DNA of 6,559 nt, from NCBI GenBank assembly GCA_030690515.1, contig JAUYGP010000430.1:1-6559 (forward strand), read 5' to 3'. This DNA comes from Giesbergeria sp. GTDB lineage: Bacteria; Pseudomonadota; Gammaproteobacteria; Burkholderiales; Burkholderiaceae_C. The notes under the pieces were generated by a model. The model saw only the letters and a program-made list of their open reading frames with translations, did no database searches and was not told where the DNA came from. Numbering within the stretch: position 1 is the stretch's first letter; each line of letters begins with the position of its first letter. Positions 1 to 6,501 of the stretch are shown piece after piece. A program made the position numbers and the translations under genes.

Positions 1-441
1 GTCCCCCACCCGCACGGCGCAGTCAAAACCCTCGCCCGCCAGGTCGACCACGCGGTCGCTCAGGTTCAGCGAGATGGTGACATCCGGGTGCAGCGCCCGA
101 AAGCGCGGCACCAGGGGCGCCACATGGCGGCGGCCAAAACCGGCCGGTGCGGTGACGCGCAAATGCCCGCTGGCCTTGACGCCACCGGCCGACACGCTGG
201 CCTCGGCATTGGCTACATCGGACAGCAGGCGCTGGCAGTCCTCCAGAAAGGCGCTTCCCTCGTGCGTGAGGCTGATGCGCCGCGTGGTGCGCACCAACAG
301 CTTCACGCCCAGGTGCTCCTCCAGCGCGTCCAGCCTGCGCCCCATGATGGCAGGCGCCACGCCTTCGGCCCGCGCCGCAGCGGTCAGGCTGCCGCGCGTG
401 GCAACCGATACAAAGGACTCGAAGGCCTTGAGTTTGTCCAT
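1..441 (-). CDS. LysR-type transcriptional regulator, N-terminal half (runs off left edge)
   Basis: The frame is open for exactly 147 codons from an ATG at 441 to the window edge, so about half of a usual ~300-residue LysR regulator is present and the C-terminus lies outside. The protein begins MDKLKAFESFVSVATRGSLT. Residues 1-60 form the winged helix-turn-helix, with the typical SLTAAAR and RRLDALEEHLGVKLLVRTTR signatures. A linker helix (about 61-88) leads into the effector-binding domain, starting GHLRVTAPAGFGRRHVAPLV and continuing to DCAVRVGD. That pattern matches the CrgA-like branch. Such proteins bind promoter DNA as tetramers and respond to a small ligand, which I cannot name here. 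The gene follows the CoA-transferase gene on the same strand after a 119-bp gap holding a structured repeat, so it is not in the usual divergent arrangement with a visible target. The ATG has no strong Shine-Dalgarno, but homology begins right at it. Family is certain; target unknown. Confidence 0.93.
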   Translation of the reverse strand, partial: MDKLKAFESFVSVATRGSLTAAARAEGVAPAIMGRRLDALEEHLGVKLLVRTTRRISLTHEGSAFLEDCQRLLSDVANAEASVSAGGVKASGHLRVTAPAGFGRRHVAPLVPRFRALHPDVTISLNLSDRVVDLAGEGFDCAVRVGD

Positions 442-516
442 GGGCGCCGATTATGGAGATAAACACCTACGGAAGGGGCCATGCGCCCATTGCATGCAGG
501 GCCTGTGAAATATTGG

Positions 517-576
517 TCAAATTGGCCTCTAACGCTTATGCAATAATCGCTAGCAGCTATTTATTCAATAGCATTT
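517..576 (-). repeat. Intergenic double-hairpin element, copy A
   Basis: Read on the minus strand, this 60-bp AT-rich stretch aligns without gaps to 4917-4976 at 40 of 60 positions. It folds into a small hairpin (GCTATT at 567-572 with AATAGC at 556-561) followed by a longer one (530-552, ten pairs including one G-T, one A-G mismatch, loop TGC). It overlaps the 3' end of the CoA-transferase gene and supplies its last three sense codons and TAA stop. It may help end transcription of that gene, though the tail after the long hairpin (GAGGCCAATTTGACC) is a poor U-tract. I recall similar elements with a GCTTAT...ATAAGC core in comamonad intergenic regions; that is recollection, not a search result. 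Confidence 0.6.
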
Positions 577-2507
577 TTCAAACGTGACTTCAGAAACCCC
601 ATGGTGCCGTAGCGTTTGACACCGGTATAGAACCCGTCCGTCAGGCCCTGCACCATGGCGGTATAGGCATCGGCCAGCTCCGGGGCGATGGTGAAGTGGT
701 CGTAGTTGACGACCACGCCCACGCGCTCAGGTTGCCCCGCCAGGACCCTGCGCACCTCCTGGTCGATGGCAGCGACGACCGCAACATCCCGAATCTGCAG
801 GCCCGAAAAATCAATGTGCAGCAACGCGCGCTCCGTATCTAGCGCAAAGCGCTGCGCCAGGGGGCGGCTGAGCAGCTGCTCACGCAGGCCCAGCGGGGCG
901 GGCTGGAACAGGCCGGCATCCATGGTCCGCAAGTCGGGGCTGATGCGGGGGTGAAAAGCCATATGGGCCAAAACATCGCGCTCCAGGTCCACTCCAGGCG
1001 CCAGCTCGATCAGCTCCAGCGCGCCCCCTTCGTCCGGCGCCAGCGCGGGGACCAGGCGGAACACGCAGCGCTCGGTCACGTAGAGCACCCGCTGGCCGCG
1101 CCTGAGCGCCTCGGCGCCGCTGAAAGTGCGGTGCTCCACGACGCGCACAAACTTGCGAGAGCCCCCTTCGTGCACGATGCGCAGTTGCCCATCGCCCGCC
1201 TGCACCTGCAGCGCGCCTGCGGTGAAGGTGCCAACAAAGACCACCGTTTTGGCGTTCTGGCTGATGTTGATGAAGCCGCCTGCACCCGCCAGGCGCGGGC
1301 CGAACTTGCTCACGTTGAGGTTGCCGTGCTGGTCCGCCTGGGCCAGGCCCAGGATGGCGATGTCGAGCCCGCCGCCATCGTAGAAGTCGAACTGGCTGGG
1401 CTGGTCGATGATGGCTTGCGGGTTCACCGCCGCGCCAAAGTTGAGCCCTCCGGCTGGGATACCACCGATCACGCCGGGCTCGGCCGTGAGCGTGACCAGG
1501 TCGATGATGTGCTCCTCAGCCGCCACGCTGGCCACGCCCTCAGGCATGCCAATGCCCAGGTTCACGACCTGGTGCGGGCGCAGTTCTTGGGCGGCACGGC
1601 GGGCAATGATCTTGCGCTCGCTCAAGGGCATGGGCTGCAGGCCGTCCAGGGGTACGCGCAGTTCGCCTGAGAACGCCGGGCTGTAGGGCTCGGCATAGGT
1701 TTGCTGGTGGTGTGCCGGTTCGGTGGCCAGCACCACCGCGTCCACCAGCACGCCAGGCACCTTGACCTGCCGCGGGTTGAGCGAGCCGCGCTCGGCAATG
1801 CGTTCGACCTGTGCGATGACCACACCGCCCGAGTTGCGCGCGGCCATGGCAATGGCCAGGGCTTCGAGCGTGAGGGCCTCGCGCTCCATGGTGAGGTTGC
1901 CGTCGGGGTCAGCCGTGGTGGCCCGGATGATGCCCACATGGATAGGAAAGGCCTTGTAGAACAGGTAGTCTTTCCCGTCAATCGGCATGAGCCGCACCAG
2001 GTCTTCGGTCGTGCGGGCATTGAGCTTGCCGCCCCCAAGGCGCGGGTCGACAAAGGTGTCCAGCCCCACCGACGTCAGTGTGCCGGGCTTGCCCGCGGCA
2101 ATGTCGCGGAACAGGTGCGAGATCACGCCCTGGGGCAAATTCCAGGCCTCGATCTGGTTCTCTACCGCCAACTTCTGGATGCGCGGCACCAGCCCCCAGT
2201 GCCCACCGATCACACGCCGCAGCAGACCCGGCACGCCCAGGTGGTTCAGGCCCCGGTGCTTGCCATCGCCCTGCCCGGCAGCATAGACCAGGGTCAGGTC
2301 GCGCGGTGTTTGCGTGGCCTCGAAGCGCTGTGCCAGCGCCACGGCAATCGATTCGGCAAAGCCAATACCCACAAAACCGCCCGTGGCAACGGTGTCTCCA
2401 TCGTGCACCAGTTGCACCGCATCGGCGGCGCTCACGATCTTGTCCTTGTGGGTGGCCCGCAAGGCATGGGACAGGGGTGCAAGCATGTTGTCGGTGGAGT
2501 GCGTCAT
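561..2507 (-). CDS. Acyl-CoA:acetate/3-ketoacid CoA-transferase, fused alpha-beta (YdiF/Pct type) with C-terminal extension
   Basis: A cytoplasmic family I CoA-transferase that moves CoA between acyl-CoA thioesters and free short-chain acids (acetate, propionate, acetoacetate) through a glutamyl-CoA intermediate. The alpha half spans about residues 20-290, with [20 protein letters not shown] near 34-53. The beta half spans about 295-540, with [11 protein letters not shown] at 325-335. The likely catalytic glutamate is E343 in [16 protein letters not shown], matching the active Glu of YdiF and propionate CoA-transferase. [19 protein letters not shown] (372-390) and NLNVSKFGP are further hallmarks. 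YdiF and Pct are about 525-530 residues; homology to them seems to end near 545, leaving about 100 extra residues (LLHIDFSGL... to the C-terminus). The last residues AIE and the stop lie in a repeat. The ATG at 2507 lacks an obvious Shine-Dalgarno; M8 is an alternative. The gene diverges from malate synthase G, suggesting acetate or fatty-acid metabolism. Exact substrate unknown. Confidence 0.9.
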   Translation of the reverse strand: MTHSTDNMLAPLSHALRATHKDKIVSAADAVQLVHDGDTVATGGFVGIGFAESIAVALAQRFEATQTPRDLTLVYAAGQGDGKHRGLNHLGVPGLLRRVIGGHWGLVPRIQKLAVENQIEAWNLPQGVISHLFRDIAAGKPGTLTSVGLDTFVDPRLGGGKLNARTTEDLVRLMPIDGKDYLFYKAFPIHVGIIRATTADPDGNLTMEREALTLEALAIAMAARNSGGVVIAQVERIAERGSLNPRQVKVPGVLVDAVVLATEPAHHQQTYAEPYSPAFSGELRVPLDGLQPMPLSERKIIARRAAQELRPHQVVNLGIGMPEGVASVAAEEHIIDLVTLTAEPGVIGGIPAGGLNFGAAVNPQAIIDQPSQFDFYDGGGLDIAILGLAQADQHGNLNVSKFGPRLAGAGGFINISQNAKTVVFVGTFTAGALQVQAGDGQLRIVHEGGSRKFVRVVEHRTFSGAEALRRGQRVLYVTERCVFRLVPALAPDEGGALELIELAPGVDLERDVLAHMAFHPRISPDLRTMDAGLFQPAPLGLREQLLSRPLAQRFALDTERALLHIDFSGLQIRDVAVVAAIDQEVRRVLAGQPERVGVVVNYDHFTIAPELADAYTAMVQGLTDGFYTGVKRYGTMGFLKSRLKNAIE

Positions 2508-2560
2508 GGCAAAAAAGAGGCAGTAATGCCGCGCAGCGTAGCGCCCACCGCCCCGGTCTG

Positions 2561-2588
2561 CCTATACGGGCGACTACCACTTTTGCAA
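2561..2588 (-). promoter_or_regulatory. Candidate sigma-70 promoter for the CoA-transferase gene
   Basis: On the minus strand, TTGCAA (2583-2588) and TATAGG (2561-2566) are 16 bp apart, a reasonable -35/-10 pair. Transcription would start near 2553, leaving a leader of about 45 nt. The -35 box coincides with one arm of the inverted repeat at 2583-2593, so a protein bound there would touch this promoter directly. This was picked by eye. Confidence 0.4.
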
Positions 2589-2643
2589 ATATGTCACTAG
2601 TTTTGAGCTATTTTGACTATTTATGCCGATTCATATTTGCAAT
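2582..2643. promoter_or_regulatory. Paired TTTGCAAA-type operator in the divergent promoter region
   Basis: TTGCAAATATG at 2583-2593 and CATATTTGCAA at 2632-2642 are perfect 11-bp inverted arms separated by 38 bp. Each contains the palindromic core TTGCAA: the left arm is a full TTTGCAAA (2582-2589), and the right is TTTGCAAT (2636-2643), one base off. The centres are 49 bp apart, nearly five helical turns. The core resembles the binding motif of RamB/ScfR (short-chain fatty acyl-CoA regulator) proteins, which control acetate and propionate assimilation genes. Lying between a CoA-transferase gene and a malate synthase gene, it is a plausible shared operator. No such regulator gene is in the window. 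Confidence 0.5.
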
Positions 2644-2695
2644 ACAGTGCTGATAGGGCCCTCGTCTCGCGCGGGCCGCCGTTTTCATTTCTTTC

Positions 2696-2702
2696 AAGAA
2701 GG
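2696..2702 (+). promoter_or_regulatory. Ribosome binding site of glcB
   Basis: AAGAAGG ends 7 nt before the ATG at 2710. It selects that codon over the upstream in-frame ATG at 2623, whose extra 29 residues do not resemble malate synthase. Confidence 0.75.
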
Positions 2703-2709
2703 CTTTCCC

Positions 2710-4911
2710 ATGACCGACCGCACCACCGTCCACGGCCTGCAAGTGGCCACCAACTTGTACCGCTTTATCGAAGACCAGGTGCTGCCCGGCACCGGCATCG
2801 ACAAGTCTGCCTTCTGGAAGGGTTTCGACGCCATCGTGACCGACCTGGCGCCGCGCAACATCGCCCTGCTGGCCGAGCGCGACCGCCTGCAAACCGAGCT
2901 GGATACCTGGCACAAGGCCAACCCCGGCCCCATCAAGGACATGGTGGCCTACCGCAGCTTTCTCGAAAAGATCGGCTACCTCGTCCCCCAGCCTGCGGAC
3001 GTGCAGAGCACCACCGCCAATGTGGACGACGAACTGGCCATCCAGGCCGGTCCGCAACTGGTGGTGCCCATCCTGAACGCCCGCTACGCGCTCAATGCCG
3101 CCAACGCCCGCTGGGGCAGCCTGTACGACGCGCTGTATGGCACCGATGCCATCCCCGAGACCGATGGCGCCGAGAAGGGCCAGGGTTACAACCCCGTGCG
3201 CGGCGCCAAGGTGATTGCCTTTGCACGCGACGTACTTGACCAGTCGGCCCCCCTGGCCAGCGGTTCACACAAGGACGCCACGGGCTACAGCGTGGAAAAC
3301 GGCAAGCTCGTGGTCACACTGGCGGGCGGTAGCACCGGTCTGAAGGACCCGGCACAGTTCAAGGGCTACCAGGGCGACGCGGCCCAGCCTACGTCGGTAC
3401 TGCTGCAGCACAACGGCCTGCACCTGGACATCCAGATCAACCGCAGCACGCCCATTGGCAAGTCGGATGCTGCTGGCGTCAGCGATGTGGTGCTGGAAGC
3501 CGCCCTGTCCACCATTCTCGACCTGGAGGACTCGGTGGCGGCAGTGGATGCCGAGGACAAGGTGCTGGGTTACAGCAACTGGCTGGGCATCATCCAGGCA
3601 ACGCTGACCGAGCAGGTCTCCAAGGGCGGCAAGACCTTCACCCGTGGCCTGAACGCCGACCGCATCTACACAGCCCCGCAGGGCGGCGAAGTGCGCCTGC
3701 ATGGTCGCTCACTCATGTTCCTGCGCAACGTGGGCCACCTGATGACCAACCCGGCCATCCTTTACACCGATGCGCAGGGCACGCAGCGCGAGATCCCCGA
3801 GGGCATCATGGACGCCGTGGTGACCACGGCCATCGCCCTGCACGACCTGCAGGGCCATGGAAAGAATGGCATCCGCAATTCGCGCAAGGGCAGTGTCTAC
3901 ATCGTCAAGCCCAAGATGCATGGCCCGGCCGAAGTGGGCTTTGCCGCCGAACTGTTCGGCCGCGTGGAGCAACTCCTGGGCCTGCCCGACAGCACCGTCA
4001 AGCTGGGCATCATGGACGAGGAACGCCGCACCTCCGTCAACCTCAAGGCCTGCATTGCTGCCGCTAGCAGCCGTGTGGCGTTCATCAACACCGGCTTCCT
4101 CGACCGCACGGGCGATGAAATGCACACCGCCATGCACGCCGGCCCCATGATCCGCAAGGGCGACATGAAGACCAGCGCGTGGATCCAGGCCTACGAAAAG
4201 AACAACGTACTGGTCGGCCTCTCGTGCGGCCTGCGCGGCAAGGCGCAGATCGGCAAGGGCATGTGGGCCATGCCCGACCTGATGGCAGAGATGCTCAAGC
4301 AGAAAATCGCCCACCCCAAGGCCGGCGCCAACACCGCCTGGGTGCCCAGCCCCACGGGTGCCACGCTGCACGCACTGCACTACCACCAGGTGAAGGTCAG
4401 CGACATCCAGATTGAAATGGAAAAGACCGACTTCAACGCCGCACGCGACGACTTGCTGACCGGCCTGCTCACCATTCCCGTCACCGCCAGCCCGAACTGG
4501 AGCGACGCCGAAATCCAGCAGGAACTCGACAACAACGCGCAAGGCATTCTGGGTTATGTGGTGCGCTGGGTGGACCAGGGCGTGGGCTGCTCCAAGGTGC
4601 CCGACATCCACAACGTCGGCCTCATGGAAGACCGTGCGACGCTGCGCATCAGCAGCCAGCACATGGCCAACTGGCTACTGCACGACGTGGTGAGCGAAGG
4701 CCGTATCCAGGCAACCTTCCAGCGCATGGCCACCGTGGTGGATCAACAAAATGCTGGCGATCCGCTGTACCAGCGCATGGCAGGCAACTTCGACAGCAGC
4801 ATGGCTTACAAGGCGGCTTGCGAACTGGTGTTCAAGGGTCTGGAACAGCCCAGTGGCTACACCGAGCCCCTGCTGCACGCCTGGCGCCTGAAGGTTAAGG
4901 CGGTGGCCTGA
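2710..4911 (+). CDS. glcB: Malate synthase G
   Basis: Condenses acetyl-CoA with glyoxylate to give (S)-malate and CoA, a cytoplasmic, Mg-dependent step of the glyoxylate shunt and glycolate use. The 733-residue product matches the ~723-residue single-chain G isoform across its length: [17 protein letters not shown] near the start, [20 protein letters not shown] around 115-135, [20 protein letters not shown] around 505-525, and [12 protein letters not shown] at the C-terminus. By alignment from memory with the E. coli enzyme, the active-site residues are present: R339 (LRNVGHLM), the Mg ligands E437 (MDEERRTS) and D465 ([11 protein letters not shown]), and the catalytic base D641 (LMEDRATLR). 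The oxidation-prone cysteine of GCSKVPD is C627. About nine extra residues relative to E. coli fall in two loops between R339 and E437. It stands alone with two hairpins behind it. No aceA or glc genes are visible. I see no convincing sigma-70 promoter for it; TTGACT at 2613 has only a poor -10. Confidence 0.98.
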   Translation: MTDRTTVHGLQVATNLYRFIEDQVLPGTGIDKSAFWKGFDAIVTDLAPRNIALLAERDRLQTELDTWHKANPGPIKDMVAYRSFLEKIGYLVPQPADVQSTTANVDDELAIQAGPQLVVPILNARYALNAANARWGSLYDALYGTDAIPETDGAEKGQGYNPVRGAKVIAFARDVLDQSAPLASGSHKDATGYSVENGKLVVTLAGGSTGLKDPAQFKGYQGDAAQPTSVLLQHNGLHLDIQINRSTPIGKSDAAGVSDVVLEAALSTILDLEDSVAAVDAEDKVLGYSNWLGIIQATLTEQVSKGGKTFTRGLNADRIYTAPQGGEVRLHGRSLMFLRNVGHLMTNPAILYTDAQGTQREIPEGIMDAVVTTAIALHDLQGHGKNGIRNSRKGSVYIVKPKMHGPAEVGFAAELFGRVEQLLGLPDSTVKLGIMDEERRTSVNLKACIAAASSRVAFINTGFLDRTGDEMHTAMHAGPMIRKGDMKTSAWIQAYEKNNVLVGLSCGLRGKAQIGKGMWAMPDLMAEMLKQKIAHPKAGANTAWVPSPTGATLHALHYHQVKVSDIQIEMEKTDFNAARDDLLTGLLTIPVTASPNWSDAEIQQELDNNAQGILGYVVRWVDQGVGCSKVPDIHNVGLMEDRATLRISSQHMANWLLHDVVSEGRIQATFQRMATVVDQQNAGDPLYQRMAGNFDSSMAYKAACELVFKGLEQPSGYTEPLLHAWRLKVKAVA

Positions 4912-4916
4912 CATTC

Positions 4917-4976
4917 AAATGCTATTTTATTTATAGCTACTGGCGCTTTACTATAAAGCGCTAAAGGTTATTTTTA
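4917..4976 (+). repeat. Intergenic double-hairpin element, copy B
   Basis: This partner of the element at 517-576 begins 5 bp after the glcB stop, in the same orientation relative to its upstream gene. It shares the start AAATGCTATT, a small hairpin (GCTAT 4921-4925 with ATAGC 4933-4937) and a strong second hairpin at 4943-4961. Relative to copy A, two stem pairs near the loop are swapped on both sides so that pairing is kept. Confidence 0.6.
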
Positions 4977-4980
4977 TTCT
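4943..4980 (+). terminator. Probable rho-independent terminator of glcB (inside copy B)
   Basis: A perfect 8-bp stem, GCGCTTTA (4943-4950) with TAAAGCGC (4954-4961) and loop CTA, is followed by a U-rich tail, AAAGGTTATTTTTATTCT. The stem is only half GC and the U-run starts several bases downstream, so efficiency may be moderate. Confidence 0.55.
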
Positions 4981-4988
4981 TAATGCTG

Positions 4989-5015
4989 CGGCGCCCTTGG
5001 GCGCCGTTGCCTTTT
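4989..5015 (+). terminator. Second rho-independent terminator after glcB
   Basis: CGGCGCCC (4989-4996) pairs perfectly with GGGCGCCG (4999-5006). It is drawn as 8 bp with a 2-nt loop and more likely folds as 7 bp with a 4-nt loop. The tail is TTGCCTTTT. The GC-rich stem makes it stronger than the preceding hairpin. It insulates the CWC gene from glcB read-through. Confidence 0.65.
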
Positions 5016-5036
5016 GTATGGGCAGCCCCCTACACT
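5007..5036 (+). promoter_or_regulatory. Weak candidate promoter for the CWC gene
   Basis: TTGCCT (5007-5012) and TACACT (5031-5036), 18 bp apart, each match four of six consensus bases. The start site would fall near 5043-5044, at the second candidate ATG, implying a leaderless mRNA. The -35 box overlaps the tail of the preceding terminator. Confidence 0.25.
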
Positions 5037-5037
5037 G

Positions 5038-5277
5038 ATGGCTATGTCACAGCCGCAAACACCGTTCGCCACCCAATGCCCTCTGTGCAGCCAGCCCAAC
5101 CAGTGCGCTATGGCGCACGGCAAGCCCGCCGCTGAGTGCTGGTGCATGCACGGCGGCGTATCGCCTGCAGCACTGGCCTCCCTGGCGCCGCAGGAGCGAG
5201 GCCAACGCTGTATCTGTCCTTCCTGTGGGCAGGTTGCGCAAGCGCCGCCTGACAGCGGTAAAGCTGCACCGTTATGA
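5038..5277 (+). CDS. Small cysteine-rich CWC-family protein
   Basis: A 79-residue protein of the cysteine-rich CWC family, which has no established function. Numbering from the ATG at 5038, the cysteines are C14 and C17 (CPLC), C23 (PNQC), C34 and C36 (the defining CWC), and C58, C60 and C63 (CICPSC). Eight cysteines in CxxC and CxC spacing suggest metal binding, probably zinc; that is inference. There is no signal peptide or membrane segment. Three in-frame ATGs are possible (5014, 5038, 5044), none with a Shine-Dalgarno; the family core begins after all of them, and 5044 would fit a leaderless transcript. The stop TGA overlaps an in-frame ATG (ATGA, 5274-5277) that could extend the next gene, so the two are probably co-transcribed. 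Confidence 0.8.
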   Translation: MAMSQPQTPFATQCPLCSQPNQCAMAHGKPAAECWCMHGGVSPAALASLAPQERGQRCICPSCGQVAQAPPDSGKAAPL

Positions 5278-5292
5278 TCAAATTTTTTACGC

Positions 5293-5298
5293 GAGGAA
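5293..5298 (+). promoter_or_regulatory. Ribosome binding site of the tautomerase gene
   Basis: GAGGAA lies 8 nt before the ATG at 5307. This favours that start over the ATG at 5274 and places proline directly after the initiator Met, as the enzyme family requires. Confidence 0.75.
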
Positions 5299-5306
5299 CA
5301 CGCCCC

Positions 5307-5495
5307 ATGCCCACATACCACATCGAAATGATGGAAGGCCGCACCGTCGAGCAGAAGAAAAAGCTCGTCGAGGAAATCACCCGCGTTTCCGTAGAAGTGC
5401 TGGGTGGCTCCCCCGAATCGGTAGACATCCTTATATCCGACGTGAAGCGTGAGAACTGGGCCACTGGTGGCAAGCTCTGGCTAGAGCGTAGTTGA
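5307..5495 (+). CDS. 4-oxalocrotonate tautomerase family protein
   Basis: A 62-residue protein, the usual length for 4-OT, a small cytoplasmic enzyme that works as a hexamer and moves protons in enol/keto substrates. After removal of Met, Pro1 (PTYHIEMMEGRT) would be the catalytic base and Arg11 is conserved. The helix EQKKKLVEEITRVSVEVLG and the C-terminal WATGGKLW follow the family pattern. Two canonical active-site positions differ: the place of Arg39 is Asp (SVDILI instead of SVRVII) and Phe50 is Trp (ENWATGG). The natural substrate is therefore probably not 2-hydroxymuconate, and no meta-cleavage pathway genes lie nearby. It sits 29 bp after the CWC gene and 48 bp before the amidotransferase gene on the same strand. 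Fold assignment is secure; substrate unknown. Confidence 0.88.
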   Translation: MPTYHIEMMEGRTVEQKKKLVEEITRVSVEVLGGSPESVDILISDVKRENWATGGKLWLERS

Positions 5496-5543
5496 GAGCC
5501 TCTCTTAGCACTCCCTTTGCCACCCCGCTCGCAACCTACCCCT

Positions 5544-6335
5544 ATGTGTCAACTTTTGGGAATGAACTGCAACACGCCTACCGACGTGACGTTCAGCTTT
5601 ACCGGGTTTACCCAGCGCGCCGGGCACACTGGGGACCACAGTGATGGCTGGGGAATTGCATTCTTTGAAGACAAGGGCGTGCGGCACTTTGTCGACCACC
5701 AGCGAGCCCTTGATTCACCGGTGGCAGACCTGATTCGCCGCTACCCCATCCGCAGCTGCAACGTCATCTCGCACATCCGTAAGGCGACGCAAGGCGCTGT
5801 GGCCTTGCAAAATTGCCACCCGTTTGTGCGTGAACTCTGGGGACGGTATTGGGTATTTGCGCACAACGGCGACTTGAAAGACTTTCGTCCCCCTCTGCAC
5901 GGCAGTTTTCACCCTGTAGGTGCGACCGACAGTGAACATGCATTCTGCTGGATCATGCAGGAGCTTGCGAAGTCCCATGCCCAGGTGCCCAGCATCAGCG
6001 AACTGACCCTCACGCTGCGTGAATTGGCTGCGCGCATTGCTCCGCATGGCACCTTCAACTTCCTGCTTTCCAACGGTCAAGCGCTTTGGGCTCACGCCTC
6101 AACCAGCTTGTTCTTCATCGAACGTAGACACCCTTTTGCGAGCGCTCATCTGTCCGACGAAGATGTGCATGTGGACTTCTCTACCCAAACGTCGCCCAGC
6201 GACAGGGTCGCCGTCATTGTGACCGCTCCACTGACAAGAGATGAGCCCTGGACTCCGTTTGAGCACCAGGAGCTTAAGGTGTTTGTGGATGGTGCGATTT
6301 ACGATCCTGGAGCGCTCGGCACGCTGTCAAGGTAG
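5544..6335 (+). CDS. Class II glutamine amidotransferase, YafJ-like
   Basis: A 263-residue stand-alone glutamine amidotransferase domain (Ntn-hydrolase fold), close in length to E. coli YafJ (~255). It should release ammonia from glutamine in the cytoplasm; the acceptor reaction is unknown. The start is set by chemistry: the ATG at 5544 puts the nucleophile Cys2 right after Met (MCQLLGMN), as class II enzymes need once Met is removed. The upstream ATG at 5517 would bury it behind nine residues. Other motifs are DGWGIAFF (34-41), SHIRKAT (76-82, with R79), CHPF (91-94), FAHNGDL (105-111) and TDSEHAF (128-134). No Shine-Dalgarno precedes the start, so it may rely on the tautomerase transcript 48 bp upstream. 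Codons look less biased to C/G than in glcB. It converges on the rRNA operon. Confidence 0.9.
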   Translation: MCQLLGMNCNTPTDVTFSFTGFTQRAGHTGDHSDGWGIAFFEDKGVRHFVDHQRALDSPVADLIRRYPIRSCNVISHIRKATQGAVALQNCHPFVRELWGRYWVFAHNGDLKDFRPPLHGSFHPVGATDSEHAFCWIMQELAKSHAQVPSISELTLTLRELAARIAPHGTFNFLLSNGQALWAHASTSLFFIERRHPFASAHLSDEDVHVDFSTQTSPSDRVAVIVTAPLTRDEPWTPFEHQELKVFVDGAIYDPGALGTLSR

Positions 6336-6457
6336 CGCTGCGCCCGGGCAAAGGCTCGGCACCTACACCGTGCTTCCCATTGGGATAATGCGCCGATCTC
6401 GGCCATGCGCGGTCGTCTCAATTCTGCAAAAGCAAGGATTTGTTATGCAGAAACAGG

Positions 6458-6487
6458 AACGCCCCGCTCATTGCTGAGAGGGGCGTT
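6458..6487 (-). terminator. Terminator of the rRNA operon
   Basis: AACGCCCC (6458-6465) and GGGGCGTT (6480-6487) pair perfectly over 8 bp. An inner 4-bp stem (CTCA 6467-6470 with TGAG 6475-6478) closes on TTGC. It lies 14 bp beyond the 5S 3' end. Read on the minus strand, the tail is CCTGTTTCTG, only modestly U-rich; the stem is the main evidence. Confidence 0.75.
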
Positions 6488-6501
6488 GCTGCGCTGTAAG
6501 A

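Noticed and set aside
23..466. A 147-codon minus-strand open frame across the left end
   Set aside because: It is an out-of-frame shadow of the LysR gene, whose frame is open to the window edge and gives a clear helix-turn-helix protein.
491..520. TTGACC (minus, 515-520) as the -35 of a LysR promoter
   Set aside because: At 17-18 bp spacing the -10 would be GCATGC or CATGCA, too far from consensus.
1701..2600. A 299-codon plus-strand open frame opposite the CoA-transferase
   Set aside because: Its protein (rich in His, Gln and Arg) resembles no family and mirrors the C/G-ending codons of the real gene. Such antisense frames are common in GC-rich DNA.
2613..2639. TTGACT with TATTTG as a glcB promoter
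   Set aside because: The spacing is only 15 bp and the -10 is poor. No alternative pair was better, so no sigma-70 promoter is called.
3709..4662. A 317-codon minus-strand open frame opposite glcB
   Set aside because: It is rich in His, Val, Gly and Ala with no domain pattern and lies wholly within the highly conserved malate synthase gene, so it is an antisense shadow.
5225..5452. A plus-strand frame bridging the CWC and tautomerase genes
   Set aside because: It overlaps both in another frame and shows no recognisable protein features.
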